Source of the DNA: Massilia sp. KIM | Lineage (GTDB): Bacteria; Pseudomonadota; Gammaproteobacteria; Burkholderiales; Burkholderiaceae_D | Assembly: GCF_002007115.1 (NCBI RefSeq) | Contig: NZ_MVAD01000001.1 | Coordinates: 2,480,001 to 2,544,000 of the forward strand | DNA length: 64,000 nt | Direction of reading: 5' to 3' | Part shown: one piece after another, positions 17,171 to 26,134 of the stretch | Position numbering within the stretch: position 1 is the stretch's first letter | Layout of the letters: each line of letters starts with the position of its first letter | The notes under the pieces: generated by a model | Seen by the model: only the letters and a program-made list of their open reading frames with translations | Database searches by the model: none | Told to the model about the DNA's origin: nothing | Translations under genes and position numbers: made by a program

Positions 17171-18175
17171 TCAAGCAGCGGCCAGGCTCGGTTCTTCCTT
17201 GGCCTGGACCTGGGCTTCCTGTTCCTCCAGGTAAGCCGCGTAGGCGCGGCGCAGCCCTTCCTCGAGCGGCGTCGAAGCGCGCCAGCCGAGCGTGTTCAGC
17301 TTCGACACGTCGAGCAGCTTGCGCGGCGTGCCGTCCGGCTTGCTCGAATCGAAGACGATGCGGCCGTGGTAGCCCACGGTCTGGCCCACCAGGCGCGCCA
17401 GCTCGGCGATGGTGACGTCCTGGCCGGTGCCGACGTTGATGTGCGAGTGCATCGGATCGGTGTTGGCGGCGTAGACCTCGTGCGGCAGGTTCATCACGTA
17501 GACGCTGGCCGCGGCCATGTCGTCGACGAAGAGGAATTCGCGCATCGGCTTGCCGCTGCCCCAGATCACGACCTCGGGCGCCTGGCCCACCTTGGCTTCG
17601 TGGAAACGACGCAGCAGGGCCGGGATCACGTGGCTGTTTTCAGGATGATAGTTGTCGCCGGGGCCGTAGAGGTTGGTCGGCATCACGCTTCGGTAATCGG
17701 TGCCGTACTGGCGGTTGTAGCTCTCGCACAGCTTGATGCCGGCGATCTTGGCCATGGCATAGGGCTCGTTGGTCGGCTCGAGGATGCCGTTCATCAAGTA
17801 CTCTTCGCGGATCGGCTGGGCCGCCAGGCGCGGGTAGATGCAGGAGGAGCCGAGGAAGAGCAGCTTCTGCACGCCGGCGCGCCAGGCTTCGTGCACGACA
17901 TTGGCCTGCACCATCATGTTGTCGTAGATGAACTCGGCCGGATAGGTGTTGTTGGCGTGGATGCCGCCCACCTTGGCCGCGGCCAGGTAGACCTGGTCGA
18001 TCTGCTCGGTGCGGAAGAACTCGCGCACGGCGGCCTGGTCGGTCAGTTCCAGTTCGGCGTGGGTGCGGGTCACGATATTGGTCAGGCCCTGGGCGCGCAG
18101 GATGCGCACGATGGCCGAGCCGACCAGGCCACGGTGGCCGGCGACATAGATGCGGGGCTGCGAAGTGTTCGACAC
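17171..18175 (-). CDS. fcl: GDP-L-fucose synthase
   Basis: 334 residues. The Rossmann motif is [10 protein letters not shown] near the N-terminus; the SDR catalytic set appears as SSCIYP and YAMAKIAG, with NLYGPGDNY and FLFVDDMA later, all typical of Fcl/WcaG. It converts GDP-4-keto-6-deoxymannose to GDP-L-fucose. The start is a GTG at 18175 with TGGAG seven bases upstream, two bases after the gmd stop, so gmd and fcl are almost certainly one transcript. The pair implies fucose (or a derivative) in the polymer made by this locus. Confidence 0.95.
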   Translation of the reverse strand: MSNTSQPRIYVAGHRGLVGSAIVRILRAQGLTNIVTRTHAELELTDQAAVREFFRTEQIDQVYLAAAKVGGIHANNTYPAEFIYDNMMVQANVVHEAWRAGVQKLLFLGSSCIYPRLAAQPIREEYLMNGILEPTNEPYAMAKIAGIKLCESYNRQYGTDYRSVMPTNLYGPGDNYHPENSHVIPALLRRFHEAKVGQAPEVVIWGSGKPMREFLFVDDMAAASVYVMNLPHEVYAANTDPMHSHINVGTGQDVTIAELARLVGQTVGYHGRIVFDSSKPDGTPRKLLDVSKLNTLGWRASTPLEEGLRRAYAAYLEEQEAQVQAKEEPSLAAA

Positions 18176-18177
18176 GT

Positions 18178-19293
18178 TTACTCCAGTGAAAGTGCAACGT
18201 TGTAGCCATGCGATGCGAGCAGCTTGTGGCGGCGCGCCGTTTCCAGGTCGTGCGCCACCATCTCCTGCACCATCGCTTCGAAAGTTGTCGTGGGTTCCCA
18301 GCCGAGGCGCTCGCGCGCGCGGCTGGGGTCGCCCAACAGGGTGTCCACCTCGGTGGGACGGAAGTACTGCGGATCGACCGCCACGATGGGCTGGCCGACC
18401 GCCACGCCGGGCGCCTTGTCGCCATGCACCGCGGCCACCAGGCCGCGCTCGTGCACGCCTTCGCCCTGCCAGGCGATCTCGATGCCCAGCTCGCGCGCGG
18501 CGATCTCGACGAACTGGCGCACCGAATACTGGCGGCCCGTGGCGATCACGAAGTCCTCGGGCTTGTCCTGCTGCAGCATCAGCCACTGCATCTCGACGTA
18601 GTCGCGCGCATGGCCCCAGTCGCGCAGGGCGTCCATGTTGCCGAGGAAGAGTTCCTTTTCCAGGCCCTGGGAGATATTGGCCAGGGCGCGCGTGATCTTG
18701 CGGGTGACGAAGGTCTCGCCGCGGCGCGGGGATTCGTGGTTGAACAGGATGCCGTTGCAGGCATACATGCCATACGCCTCGCGGTAATTGACCGTGATCC
18801 AGTAGGCGTAGAGCTTGGCCACCGCGTAGGGGCTGCGCGGATAGAAAGGCGTGGTCTCGCGCTGCGGGATTTCCTGCACCAGGCCGTAGAGCTCGGAGGT
18901 CGAGGCCTGGTAGAAGCGGGTTTTCTTTTCGAGTCCGAGGAAGCGGATGCCTTCCAGCAGGCGCAGGGTGCCGATGCCGTCGACGTCGGCCGTGTACTCG
19001 GGCGATTCAAAGGACACCGCGACGTGGCTCATGGCGCCCAGGTTGTAGACCTCGTCGGGGCGGACCTGGGCCAGGATGCGGTTCAGGTTCGAGGTGTCGC
19101 TCAGGTCGCCGTAGTGCAGGATCAGGCGCGGATTGTCCGCATGCGGGTCCTGGTAGATGTGGTCGATCCGGTCGGTGTTGAACAGCGAGGCGCGGCGCTT
19201 GATGCCGTGGACCTCGTAGCCCTTGGCGAGCAGCAGTTCCGCCAGATAAGAGCCGTCCTGTCCGGTGACGCCCGTGATCAGTGCTTTCTTCAT
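18178..19293 (-). CDS. gmd: GDP-mannose 4,6-dehydratase
   Basis: 371 residues. It has the NADP-binding motif [12 protein letters not shown], the STSELYG and [11 protein letters not shown] catalytic segments, [19 protein letters not shown] and a GDP-binding C-terminus, full length for Gmd. It makes GDP-4-keto-6-deoxy-D-mannose, the substrate of the adjacent Fcl. It is the first gene of a minus-strand run reaching the GT2 gene at 6.1 kb. The 304 bases upstream contain a promoter-like sequence bracketed by an inverted repeat. Confidence 0.96.
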   Translation of the reverse strand: MKKALITGVTGQDGSYLAELLLAKGYEVHGIKRRASLFNTDRIDHIYQDPHADNPRLILHYGDLSDTSNLNRILAQVRPDEVYNLGAMSHVAVSFESPEYTADVDGIGTLRLLEGIRFLGLEKKTRFYQASTSELYGLVQEIPQRETTPFYPRSPYAVAKLYAYWITVNYREAYGMYACNGILFNHESPRRGETFVTRKITRALANISQGLEKELFLGNMDALRDWGHARDYVEMQWLMLQQDKPEDFVIATGRQYSVRQFVEIAARELGIEIAWQGEGVHERGLVAAVHGDKAPGVAVGQPIVAVDPQYFRPTEVDTLLGDPSRARERLGWEPTTTFEAMVQEMVAHDLETARRHKLLASHGYNVALSLE

Positions 19294-19331
19294 ATTCTTG
19301 TTTCCCTGTTAAGCAAAGGCAGGCGCTTTGC

Positions 19332-19394
19332 TGGAATCTTGCAAACTCATCAACGATTCTACGCGGCGCGAGTGGTCACGCAAGCAAGATTCCA
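19332..19394 (-). promoter_or_regulatory. Promoter candidate upstream of gmd bracketed by an 11-bp inverted repeat
   Basis: TGGAATCTTGC (19332-19342) and GCAAGATTCCA (19384-19394) are perfect inverted copies 41 bases apart. Between them on the minus strand lies TTGCGT, a 16-base spacer and TAGAAT (19356-19383), a plausible sigma-70 promoter for gmd and the genes behind it. The arrangement suits a dimeric regulator binding two sites across the promoter. The rest of the 19294-19597 gap is AT-richer than the genes and shows no gene. Confidence 0.5.
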
Positions 19395-19597
19395 ATCGTG
19401 CGCCCCCCTTTTAAGTGGACTTTAAGTCAAACGTTGCTCCGCGAACCTCTCCGCGGGAAGAAGCCGTGTTTTCACACGACAATGCACGTGTGTTGGTGCA
19501 AATTAGTTACATTTAGCAACTCAGCCATTGCCACCAGGGCCCACCCCGACATCGTTCGATGCGCGCGCGCCGCGCCGGTTCACGCCCTGGGCGGACC

Positions 19598-20980
19598 TCA
19601 ATAGGCGTTCTCGCGGGTGAACACCACCTTCACCGTCTTGACGATGATCCACAGGTCCAGCCACAGCGACCAGTTGCGCAGGTAGTCGAGGTCGTACTGG
19701 ATGCGCGACTCCATCTTGTCCAGGGTGGCGGTCTCGCCGCGCAGCCCGTTGACCTGGGCCCAGCCGGTGATGCCGGGCTTGACCTTATGGCGCAGCATGT
19801 AACCCTTGATCAGCTTGCGGTACTGCTCGTTGTGGGCCACCGCGTGCGGGCGCGGACCGACGATGCTCATGCGTCCCTGCAGCGCGTTAATGAACTGGGG
19901 CAACTCGTCGAGCGAGGTGCGGCGCAGGAAGCCACCCACCTTGGTGATGCGCTGGTCGTTCTTCTTGGCCTGCACCACCACCGGGCCGTCGTCGGCCACG
20001 GTCATCGAGCGGAACTTGTAGACATAGATTTCCTCGCCATACAGGCCGTAGCGGCGCTGCTTGAAGATGACCGGCCCCGGCGAGCTGAACTTCACGGCGA
20101 GGGCAATGACCAGCATCAGCGGCGCCAGCAGGATCAGGGCGATGCTCGAGATCACGATGTCGCTGCCGCGCTTGAGCACGCTGTTGAAGCCCATGAAGGG
20201 GGTCTCGGAGATCGCGATCACCGGCATCCCGCCGACGGTGTCGAAACGCGCCTGCATCAGGTCGAACACGTAGACGTCGGGCAGGAAGTAGACCGAGGCG
20301 GTGGTGTCCTTCAGCTCGTCGATCAGCTTGCGGATGCGCGGCTGGGCCGAGATCGGCTGGCTGATGAAGATCATCTTGATGTTGTGCTGGCGCACGTAGG
20401 AGGCGACGTCGGCCATCTTGCCCAGCATCGGGTAGCTCATGCCGCAGGGATGGCGCTCGGGGGCGCGGTCGTCGAAGAAGCCGCGCACCTGCATGAACAG
20501 GTTGGAGTGCTTGTCGCACACGCCGGCGAACTTGACCCCGACGTCGTTGCAGCCAACCACCACGATCGAGCGCACTTCGCGCATGCGGTCGCGGCTGCCG
20601 GTGGCCTTGCGCACCGCGATATGGCTGACCAGGATGGTGAGCGGGGTCGCGATGGCCCAGGCCATCAGCACCTTCTCGTCATAGTAGTACTTGAGGCCGC
20701 TGGCCGAGCCGAGGAAGTACAGCACCGCCATCGTGACGCACCAGCCGAACACCGTGTCGCGCGCATAGGCCAGCATGCGCCCGCTGCGCCAGGTGCGGTA
20801 GGGGTCGATGTGCTGGTAGACCGCGGAAGAGATGAAGAAGGCCAGGATCATCAGGACCAGCGAGTAGCCCGAAAACGGCTCGTCGAAGGCCAGCGTGGCC
20901 AGGTACAGGCTCCCCATGATGATGAGGGGATCGAGCACGCGCTGGAAGAACGAGATAATCGGGATGTCGTTGACCGTCAT
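19598..20980 (-). CDS. Undecaprenyl-phosphate sugar phosphotransferase (WcaJ/EpsB-type)
   Basis: 460 residues. There are four N-terminal membrane helices, a CoA-binding-like middle domain (IVVVGCNDVGVKFAG), a fifth hydrophobic segment and the bacterial sugar transferase domain: KRGSDIVISS, FKQRRYG, YKFRSM, RRTSLDELPQ, MSIVGPRPH and KPGITGWAQVNG. These are the polyisoprenyl-phosphate hexose-1-phosphate transferase hallmarks. It should start repeat-unit assembly by moving a sugar phosphate, probably glucose, from its UDP donor onto undecaprenyl phosphate in the inner membrane. It lies 29 bases after epsL, reading the same way. Confidence 0.93.
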   Translation of the reverse strand: MTVNDIPIISFFQRVLDPLIIMGSLYLATLAFDEPFSGYSLVLMILAFFISSAVYQHIDPYRTWRSGRMLAYARDTVFGWCVTMAVLYFLGSASGLKYYYDEKVLMAWAIATPLTILVSHIAVRKATGSRDRMREVRSIVVVGCNDVGVKFAGVCDKHSNLFMQVRGFFDDRAPERHPCGMSYPMLGKMADVASYVRQHNIKMIFISQPISAQPRIRKLIDELKDTTASVYFLPDVYVFDLMQARFDTVGGMPVIAISETPFMGFNSVLKRGSDIVISSIALILLAPLMLVIALAVKFSSPGPVIFKQRRYGLYGEEIYVYKFRSMTVADDGPVVVQAKKNDQRITKVGGFLRRTSLDELPQFINALQGRMSIVGPRPHAVAHNEQYRKLIKGYMLRHKVKPGITGWAQVNGLRGETATLDKMESRIQYDLDYLRNWSLWLDLWIIVKTVKVVFTRENAY

Positions 20981-21009
20981 GTTTCACTTCAAAAAATTGC
21001 GGGAAAGCG

Positions 21010-22221
21010 TCAGAACAGCACATTGGCGCTGACCTGCACCACATTGGCGTCGAACTTGCTGGTGCCCAGGGCAGGCGCGCCGCTGCGCTGCTGGTGGGAA
21101 TAGCCGGTGATCACCTGGATCTTGCGGGTGGCCTGCCAGGTGGCGCGCAGGTTGGCGGCGCGGATCGAGTCGTTCAGGTCGTCCGAGCCGATGAAGGCGC
21201 GGCGCGCGTTGTATTCGCGCTGCTCGTAGACGGCCTCGGCGTCGACCCTGACCTTGCCGGTGGCGTACCAGTTGGCGGCGATCTTGGCGCCCTTGTTGAG
21301 GGTGTAGCTGATGGCGGTGCTTTCGATCGGGGCGAATTCGCGCCACACCGAGGCGGTGTAGGCCACCTTGCCCTTGGGCGTGTACAGCAGGTTGACGCGG
21401 CCGTTGACGCCGCTGGTCTTGCCTTCGCCGAAGGAGGGCTGCTCGCGCCGCACGTAGCCGACCAGGGCCTGCAGGGTGGTCGAGCCGGTGGCGATCCAGT
21501 TGACGCGCGCCTTCAGTTCGTCCTGGGTGAAGTCGTCGGCCAGGGTGTTGTCGAGGCGCCCGGGGCGGCGGAACGGGTAGTCGCCCTCCAGGCGGCGCGC
21601 CACCAGGCCGACCGAGCTGCCGCTCTTGGGCGTGTACATCAGCTCGACCTCGGCCGCCTTTTCGGTGCGGTTGTTGAAGCGCTGGGCCAGCAGTTCGTAG
21701 GTGAACTCGTCGCGCGCCACGCCGAAGCGCAGCTTCCAGCTCGGGTGCATCTTGATGCCGGCGTCGATCAGGCGGTGCTGCTGCTGGCGCAGGTTGCGCT
21801 CGTCGCTGCGGAAATCGGTATAGGGCGCCAGCGTGCGGGCGTAGCTGGCCTCGGCGCGGCCTTCGAACAGGCGGCCCAGTTCCCAGTTCCAGACGCCCTG
21901 GACGTCGCGGCCGTCGTAGTCGAGTTGCTTGAAGTAATCGAACTTGACCTTGGAGGCCTTGGCGCTGACCGCCACGCGCTGGCGGCTGATGCGCTTGTTG
22001 TAGACGATGCCGCCTTCCAGGGTGCGGTAGGAATCGCCGCGCTTGTTGCCGAAAGGCCTTTCGTTTTCGGGAACGCGCAGCAGGTTGTCGTCATAGGCCC
22101 AGCCGATGCCGCCGTACAGGCGCATGCCCTCTTCCGCCTGGGCGAAAGCAGGCGTGGACAGGGGGAAGGTGAACAGGGCGCCGATCACGACGGCCAGGGG
22201 GCGGTAGCGGATACTCAGCAT
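21010..22221 (-). CDS. epsL: EpsL-type outer-membrane beta-barrel protein
   Basis: 403 residues from the ATG at 22221 (MLSIRYRPLAVVIGALF). A signal peptide ends near TPAFAQA. The rest is a series of alternating amphipathic strands ending in a C-terminal Phe (VQVSANVLF), the usual Omp85-recognised terminus. Sequence style and neighbourhood match the EpsL family of exosortase-linked exopolysaccharide operons. Its role, probably in export or secretion across the outer membrane, is not established. It lies between a CAAX-protease-like gene and the sugar transferase gene. Confidence 0.82.
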   Translation of the reverse strand: MLSIRYRPLAVVIGALFTFPLSTPAFAQAEEGMRLYGGIGWAYDDNLLRVPENERPFGNKRGDSYRTLEGGIVYNKRISRQRVAVSAKASKVKFDYFKQLDYDGRDVQGVWNWELGRLFEGRAEASYARTLAPYTDFRSDERNLRQQQHRLIDAGIKMHPSWKLRFGVARDEFTYELLAQRFNNRTEKAAEVELMYTPKSGSSVGLVARRLEGDYPFRRPGRLDNTLADDFTQDELKARVNWIATGSTTLQALVGYVRREQPSFGEGKTSGVNGRVNLLYTPKGKVAYTASVWREFAPIESTAISYTLNKGAKIAANWYATGKVRVDAEAVYEQREYNARRAFIGSDDLNDSIRAANLRATWQATRKIQVITGYSHQQRSGAPALGTSKFDANVVQVSANVLF

Positions 22222-22256
22222 ATTGTTTGTCTTCTCGAAAGTTAGTTCGCGCTGGA

Positions 22257-22985
22257 TCACCAGAAGGCCCAGTTGCCGGTAGACACCACCCAGATGCCCA
22301 GCAATCCGTTGGTGACGGCATGGGCCAGGATGGGTGACCACACATTGCGATGCCGCATGTAGAGCAAGGTATAGGCGATGCCGGCGACGATGCCGGCCAG
22401 CCACAGGTTGTGCTCGAAACCAAAGAGCACGACGGAAATCAGGATGGCCTTGAGGCCGACGCGCGCCGGGTCGACGCGCTGGAAATCGGCTTCCTCGATC
22501 CAGCGCATCAAGAACGAACGCCAGAACAATTCTTCCATCACGGGAACGACCAGGGCGGCGCCGGCGATGCGGATCGCGACCAGCAGCCAGTCGATCTCGC
22601 CCTCGGTGATCGGGTTATAGCCCGCGCTGGAGCCGACCACCATCCATGGCAGGTCGAGGTTGATCCACAGGACCAGCACCAGCACGCCGACGGCGACCGC
22701 CAGCGCTGCTTGCTTGAGTGAAATGAATGCTGCGCGCAGCTCCTCGTACTGCTTCCAGAATACCGCCAGCAAGACCAGCACGGCGCCGGCCTGGACCGGG
22801 TAGAGCCAGCGCAGCTCGGCGCGCGCCATGCCGGCGCGTTCCAGCATGTCGCCCAGCACGATGAAGAAGATATAGGTGCCGAAAGGCAGGATGCGCGCCC
22901 AGGCCGCGCGGCTGAGGAAAGGGGTGTCGACCGAGAGCGCCCCGGGGGCGGAAGGAGCGATACGTGGTTCGTTGTGCTCGGTCAT
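22257..22985 (-). CDS. CAAX prenyl protease-related membrane protein (exosortase-associated CPBP type)
   Basis: 242 residues with about seven membrane segments. It carries the three CPBP/Abi motifs: EELFWRSF (EExxxR-like), FGFEHN (FxxxH) and AHAVTN (HxxxN/D). These form the metal-independent glutamic-type intramembrane protease site in the family. A CAAX protease-like subfamily is regularly found next to PEP-CTERM/exosortase genes, and this copy sits 35 bases upstream of epsL. The substrate is unknown. Confidence 0.85.
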   Translation of the reverse strand: MTEHNEPRIAPSAPGALSVDTPFLSRAAWARILPFGTYIFFIVLGDMLERAGMARAELRWLYPVQAGAVLVLLAVFWKQYEELRAAFISLKQAALAVAVGVLVLVLWINLDLPWMVVGSSAGYNPITEGEIDWLLVAIRIAGAALVVPVMEELFWRSFLMRWIEEADFQRVDPARVGLKAILISVVLFGFEHNLWLAGIVAGIAYTLLYMRHRNVWSPILAHAVTNGLLGIWVVSTGNWAFW

Positions 22986-23029
22986 GTGTTGAATCGCAGG
23001 CGCCTGGCCTGCATGCCCCCTTCGTTACA

Positions 23030-24964
23030 CTACTCCCCCCTGGCGCGGGCTTCGATGCGCTCCCAGCGTTCCAAGGCGTCGAGCAGCAGGTCATCGATCT
23101 CGGCGTAGCGGGCGGTAAGGCGCCGCGCTTCGTCCGGTTGGTCCTTGTACAGCTCCGCGGAATTCAGCTTGGCTGTGATCGCGGACTGCTCTTCTTCAAG
23201 ATTGGCGATCAGCTGAGGAAGTTCCTCGAGCTCACGCTGTTCCTTGTAGCTCAACTTTATCTTTTTGCCAGATACGTTCTGTGCGGTAGATGACATACCA
23301 CCGCTTTTTGTTGAGCTGGACTTGAGCGCTTCGGCGGCTTTCGCCGCTGCGGCGGCGGGCGTCGGCTCGCTGGCCTTGACGCGCTCCCAGTCGCTGTAGC
23401 CGCCGACGTATTCGCGCCACAGGCCTTCGCCTTCGGCGACGATGACTTGGGTAACGACATTGTCCAGGAAGGTACGGTCGTGGCTCACGAGAAACACCGT
23501 GCCGCTATAGTCTTCGAGCAATTCCTCGAGCAATTCGAGGGTGTCGATGTCGAGGTCGTTGGTGGGTTCGTCCAGCACCAGGCAGTTGGCCGGCTTGGCG
23601 AACAGGCGCGCCAGCAGCAGGCGGTTGCGTTCGCCGCCCGAGAGCGACTTGACGGGCGAGCGCGCGCGTTCCGGCGCGAACAGGAAGTCGCCCAGGTAGG
23701 TCATCACGTGTTTCTTCTGGCCATTGATCTCGACCCAGTCGCTGCCCGGGCTGATGGTGTCGGCCAGGCTCGCCTCCTCGTTGAGCTGGGCGCGCATCTG
23801 GTCGAAATAGGCCACGTTCAGGCGGGTGCCGAGGCGCACCGCGCCGCTGTCCGCGCTCTCCTCGCCCAGGATAATGCGCAGCAAGGTGGTCTTGCCGGCG
23901 CCGTTGGGGCCGATCAGGCCGACCTTGTCGCCGCGCAGGATGGTGGCGCTGAAGTCGCGCACGATGCACTTCTCGCCGAAGCTCTTGGACACGTTCTCGA
24001 GGTCGGCCACGATCTTGCCGGAGCGCTCGCCGCTGCCGACTTCGAGCCGGATCTGGCCCTGCTGCTCGCGCCTTGCGGCGCGCTGCAGGCGCAGGGCTTC
24101 CAGGCGCCGTACGCGGCCTTCGTCACGGGTGCGGCGCGCCTGCACGCCCTTGCGGATCCACACTTCTTCCTGGGCCAGGAACTTGTCGAACTTGGCGTTC
24201 TCGACTTCCTCGTTGGCCAGCAGTTCGCGCTTGCGTTCCTGATAGGTGGAAAAATTGCCCGGGAAGGAAAGCAGGCGGCCGCGGTCCAGCTCGATGATGC
24301 GGGTGGCGACGTTGTCGAGGAAGCTGCGATCGTGGGTGATGAAGAGCACCGAGCCGCGGAATTCGCGCAGCAGGCTTTCCAGCCACTTGATCGAAGTAAA
24401 GTCGAGGTGGTTGGTGGGTTCGTCCAGCAGCAGCACGTCCGGGCCGGAGACGAGGGCCACGGCCAGGGCCACGCGCTTCTGCATGCCGCCCGACAAGGTG
24501 CCCATGGTGGCCTCGCCATTCAGGCCCAAGCGGTCGAGGGTGGTATCGACCTTGCGCGCCAGGTTCCAGCCGTCGACGGCGTCGAGCTTGCCCTGCAGCT
24601 CGTGCATGCGCTCCATCAGGGCTTCGTCATTGCCTTCGCCGAACTTGCCGGTGAGGGCCTCATATTCGGTCAGCATCGCCTGCTGGTCGCCCATGCCGGC
24701 GGCGACCGCCTCGAACACGGTGGAGGCCGGGTCGAACACCGGCTCCTGCTCCACGTAGGCGATGCGCAGGCCCTGCTGCATCACCAGCAGGCCGTCATCC
24801 AGCTTGGCGCGGCCGGAGATAATCTTGAGCAGCGAGGATTTGCCGGTGCCGTTGCGGCCGATCAGGCCGACGCGCTCGCCGGCTTCGAGGGAAAAATCGG
24901 CATGGTCGAGCAGGGCCACGTGGCCGAAGGCCAGCTGGGCGGAGGTAAGGGAGATGACAGCCAT
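23030..24964 (-). CDS. uup: ABC-F ATPase Uup
   Basis: 644 residues with two ABC ATPase modules and no membrane domain. The first has GRNGTGKSSLLK and LSGGMQKRVALA, LLLDEPTNHLD; the second has GPNGAGKTTLLR, LSGGERNRLLLA and LVLDEPTNDLD. A linker between them and a C-terminal Lys/Glu-rich coiled coil (about 560-644) match Uup rather than EttA. ABC-F proteins act on ribosomes or, for Uup, on branched DNA/translation conflicts. The ATG at 24964 begins the first ABC domain at MAVISLTSAQL. It is a housekeeping gene at the edge of the polysaccharide region. Confidence 0.93.
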   Translation of the reverse strand: MAVISLTSAQLAFGHVALLDHADFSLEAGERVGLIGRNGTGKSSLLKIISGRAKLDDGLLVMQQGLRIAYVEQEPVFDPASTVFEAVAAGMGDQQAMLTEYEALTGKFGEGNDEALMERMHELQGKLDAVDGWNLARKVDTTLDRLGLNGEATMGTLSGGMQKRVALAVALVSGPDVLLLDEPTNHLDFTSIKWLESLLREFRGSVLFITHDRSFLDNVATRIIELDRGRLLSFPGNFSTYQERKRELLANEEVENAKFDKFLAQEEVWIRKGVQARRTRDEGRVRRLEALRLQRAARREQQGQIRLEVGSGERSGKIVADLENVSKSFGEKCIVRDFSATILRGDKVGLIGPNGAGKTTLLRIILGEESADSGAVRLGTRLNVAYFDQMRAQLNEEASLADTISPGSDWVEINGQKKHVMTYLGDFLFAPERARSPVKSLSGGERNRLLLARLFAKPANCLVLDEPTNDLDIDTLELLEELLEDYSGTVFLVSHDRTFLDNVVTQVIVAEGEGLWREYVGGYSDWERVKASEPTPAAAAAKAAEALKSSSTKSGGMSSTAQNVSGKKIKLSYKEQRELEELPQLIANLEEEQSAITAKLNSAELYKDQPDEARRLTARYAEIDDLLLDALERWERIEARARGE

Positions 24965-25086
24965 AGTCGGTCCAACTTCTCGCGCCGCCAACAAGGGGGC
25001 GCAGGAAAATGTGCGGGTTGATTGAGTAAGGCGCACATTGTACCGACTTGGGGGCGAGGACTTCCAATTGTCAGGCTCGCATCGGC

Positions 25087-25092
25087 TATAAT
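25087..25092 (+). promoter_or_regulatory. TATAAT -10 box upstream of tRNA-Arg
   Basis: A perfect TATAAT is followed by a GC-rich stretch, about 95 bases before the tRNA. The -35 is weak: TTCCAA at 25062 with 19 bases of spacing, while the better-looking TTGTCA at 25068 is too close. Confidence 0.5.
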
Positions 25093-25187
25093 TGCGCTCG
25101 GTCCACGGTACCGGCCCGTTCGCGGGGCCCGCCCGCCGGACCGCAGGCCTCGTCATGCCCTGCCCGCCTCACGGCGGCGCTCGCGTC

Positions 25188-25262
25188 CTCCCTGTAGCAC
25201 AATGGATAGTGCACATGCCTCCTAAGCGTGGGATCCAGGTTCGATTCCTGGCAGGGGGACCA
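25188..25262 (+). tRNA. tRNA-Arg (anticodon CCU)
   Basis: A full cloverleaf is visible. The acceptor CTCCCTG pairs with CAGGGGG, using one G-U pair. The D stem is GCAC/GTGC, the anticodon stem CATGC/GCGTG with loop CTCCTAA (anticodon CCT, reading AGG), and the T arm CCAGG-TTCGATT-CCTGG. The discriminator is A and CCA is encoded. AGG is a rare arginine codon in such GC-rich genomes. It converges on the EAL gene, 13 bases from its stop. No integrase or att-like duplication is seen beside it. Confidence 0.97.
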
Positions 25263-25275
25263 CCACCCGGCCCGA

Positions 25276-26049
25276 TCAATGCCACACCGCAGGATCGATC
25301 TCGCGCACCGTGCGCAAGGTCGGCTTGCCGAACAGATAGCCCTGCATCAGGTCCACCCCTGCATTCGCCAGCCAGTCGCGCTCGCCCACCGTCTCCACGC
25401 CTTCGGCCAGCACGCACACGTCCAGCTTGTGGCACATGCCCAGCACCCCGCGCACGATGGCCTGGCGCACCCGGTCGGTGTCGATCCCGCGCACCAGCTG
25501 CATGTCGAGCTTGACGATGTGCGGCTGGTACTCCGACAGCAGCTCCAGCCCGGCCAGCCCGGCGCCGAAGTCGTCGATCGCGGTCACGAAGCCGTAGCGC
25601 CGGTACTCGCGGAAGATGTTCACCAGATGGGGCCGGTCGCGTACCTTCTCCCCTTCCCTGACCTCGAAGATGATGTTCTCGACCGGGTAGCCGGCCTCGC
25701 GCGCGGCGTTGAAGGTGTGCTGGATGCAGGTGGCCGGGTGGTAGACGGCGTTCGGCAGGAAGTTGATCGACAGGCGCTCATGGATGCCGAGTTCGGCCGC
25801 GCTGCGGATGGCCTGGATGCGGCAGGCCTGGTCGAAGTCGTAGCGGTTCTCCTCGTCGACCTCGGACAGCACCGACCAGGCGCTCTGGCCTTTCGGTCCG
25901 CGCACCAGCGCCTCGTAGGCGTAGACGCTGCGCTGCTTGAGGTCGACGATGGGCTGGAAGGCGAAACTGAGCTTGAATTCGCGGCCATGCATGCGCCGGC
26001 ACCGGCCGCAGGAGCGGAATTCCGGTGGCACTTCGGGCTGGGTCAGCAT
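25276..26049 (-). CDS. EAL-domain c-di-GMP phosphodiesterase
   Basis: 257 residues consisting almost entirely of an EAL domain: YEALVRG, INFLPN, FEVREGE, AIDDFGAG, KLDMQLVRG, LAEGVET and QGYLFGKP. The catalytic Glu, Asn, Asp-Asp, Lys and Gln positions all look intact, so it is probably an active cyclic-di-GMP phosphodiesterase. Ahead of it, residues 14-21 read CGRCRRMH, a CxxC plus His that could bind zinc or sense redox; this is inference. It has no membrane segment. It stands alone, convergent with the tRNA gene. Confidence 0.92.
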   Translation of the reverse strand: MLTQPEVPPEFRSCGRCRRMHGREFKLSFAFQPIVDLKQRSVYAYEALVRGPKGQSAWSVLSEVDEENRYDFDQACRIQAIRSAAELGIHERLSINFLPNAVYHPATCIQHTFNAAREAGYPVENIIFEVREGEKVRDRPHLVNIFREYRRYGFVTAIDDFGAGLAGLELLSEYQPHIVKLDMQLVRGIDTDRVRQAIVRGVLGMCHKLDVCVLAEGVETVGERDWLANAGVDLMQGYLFGKPTLRTVREIDPAVWH

Positions 26050-26134
26050 GCTGGCCTCCTGTCGGGACTGGCGTTCATTATGCGCCGCCCGTCACCGACA
26101 GTCGCACGATTGCAGTCCCGACTGTCGGTTACCG

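Noticed and set aside
25188..25262. The tRNA-Arg gene as an integration site for a genomic island
   Set aside because: No integrase, no repeat of the tRNA 3' end in the window and no shift in gene character on either side.
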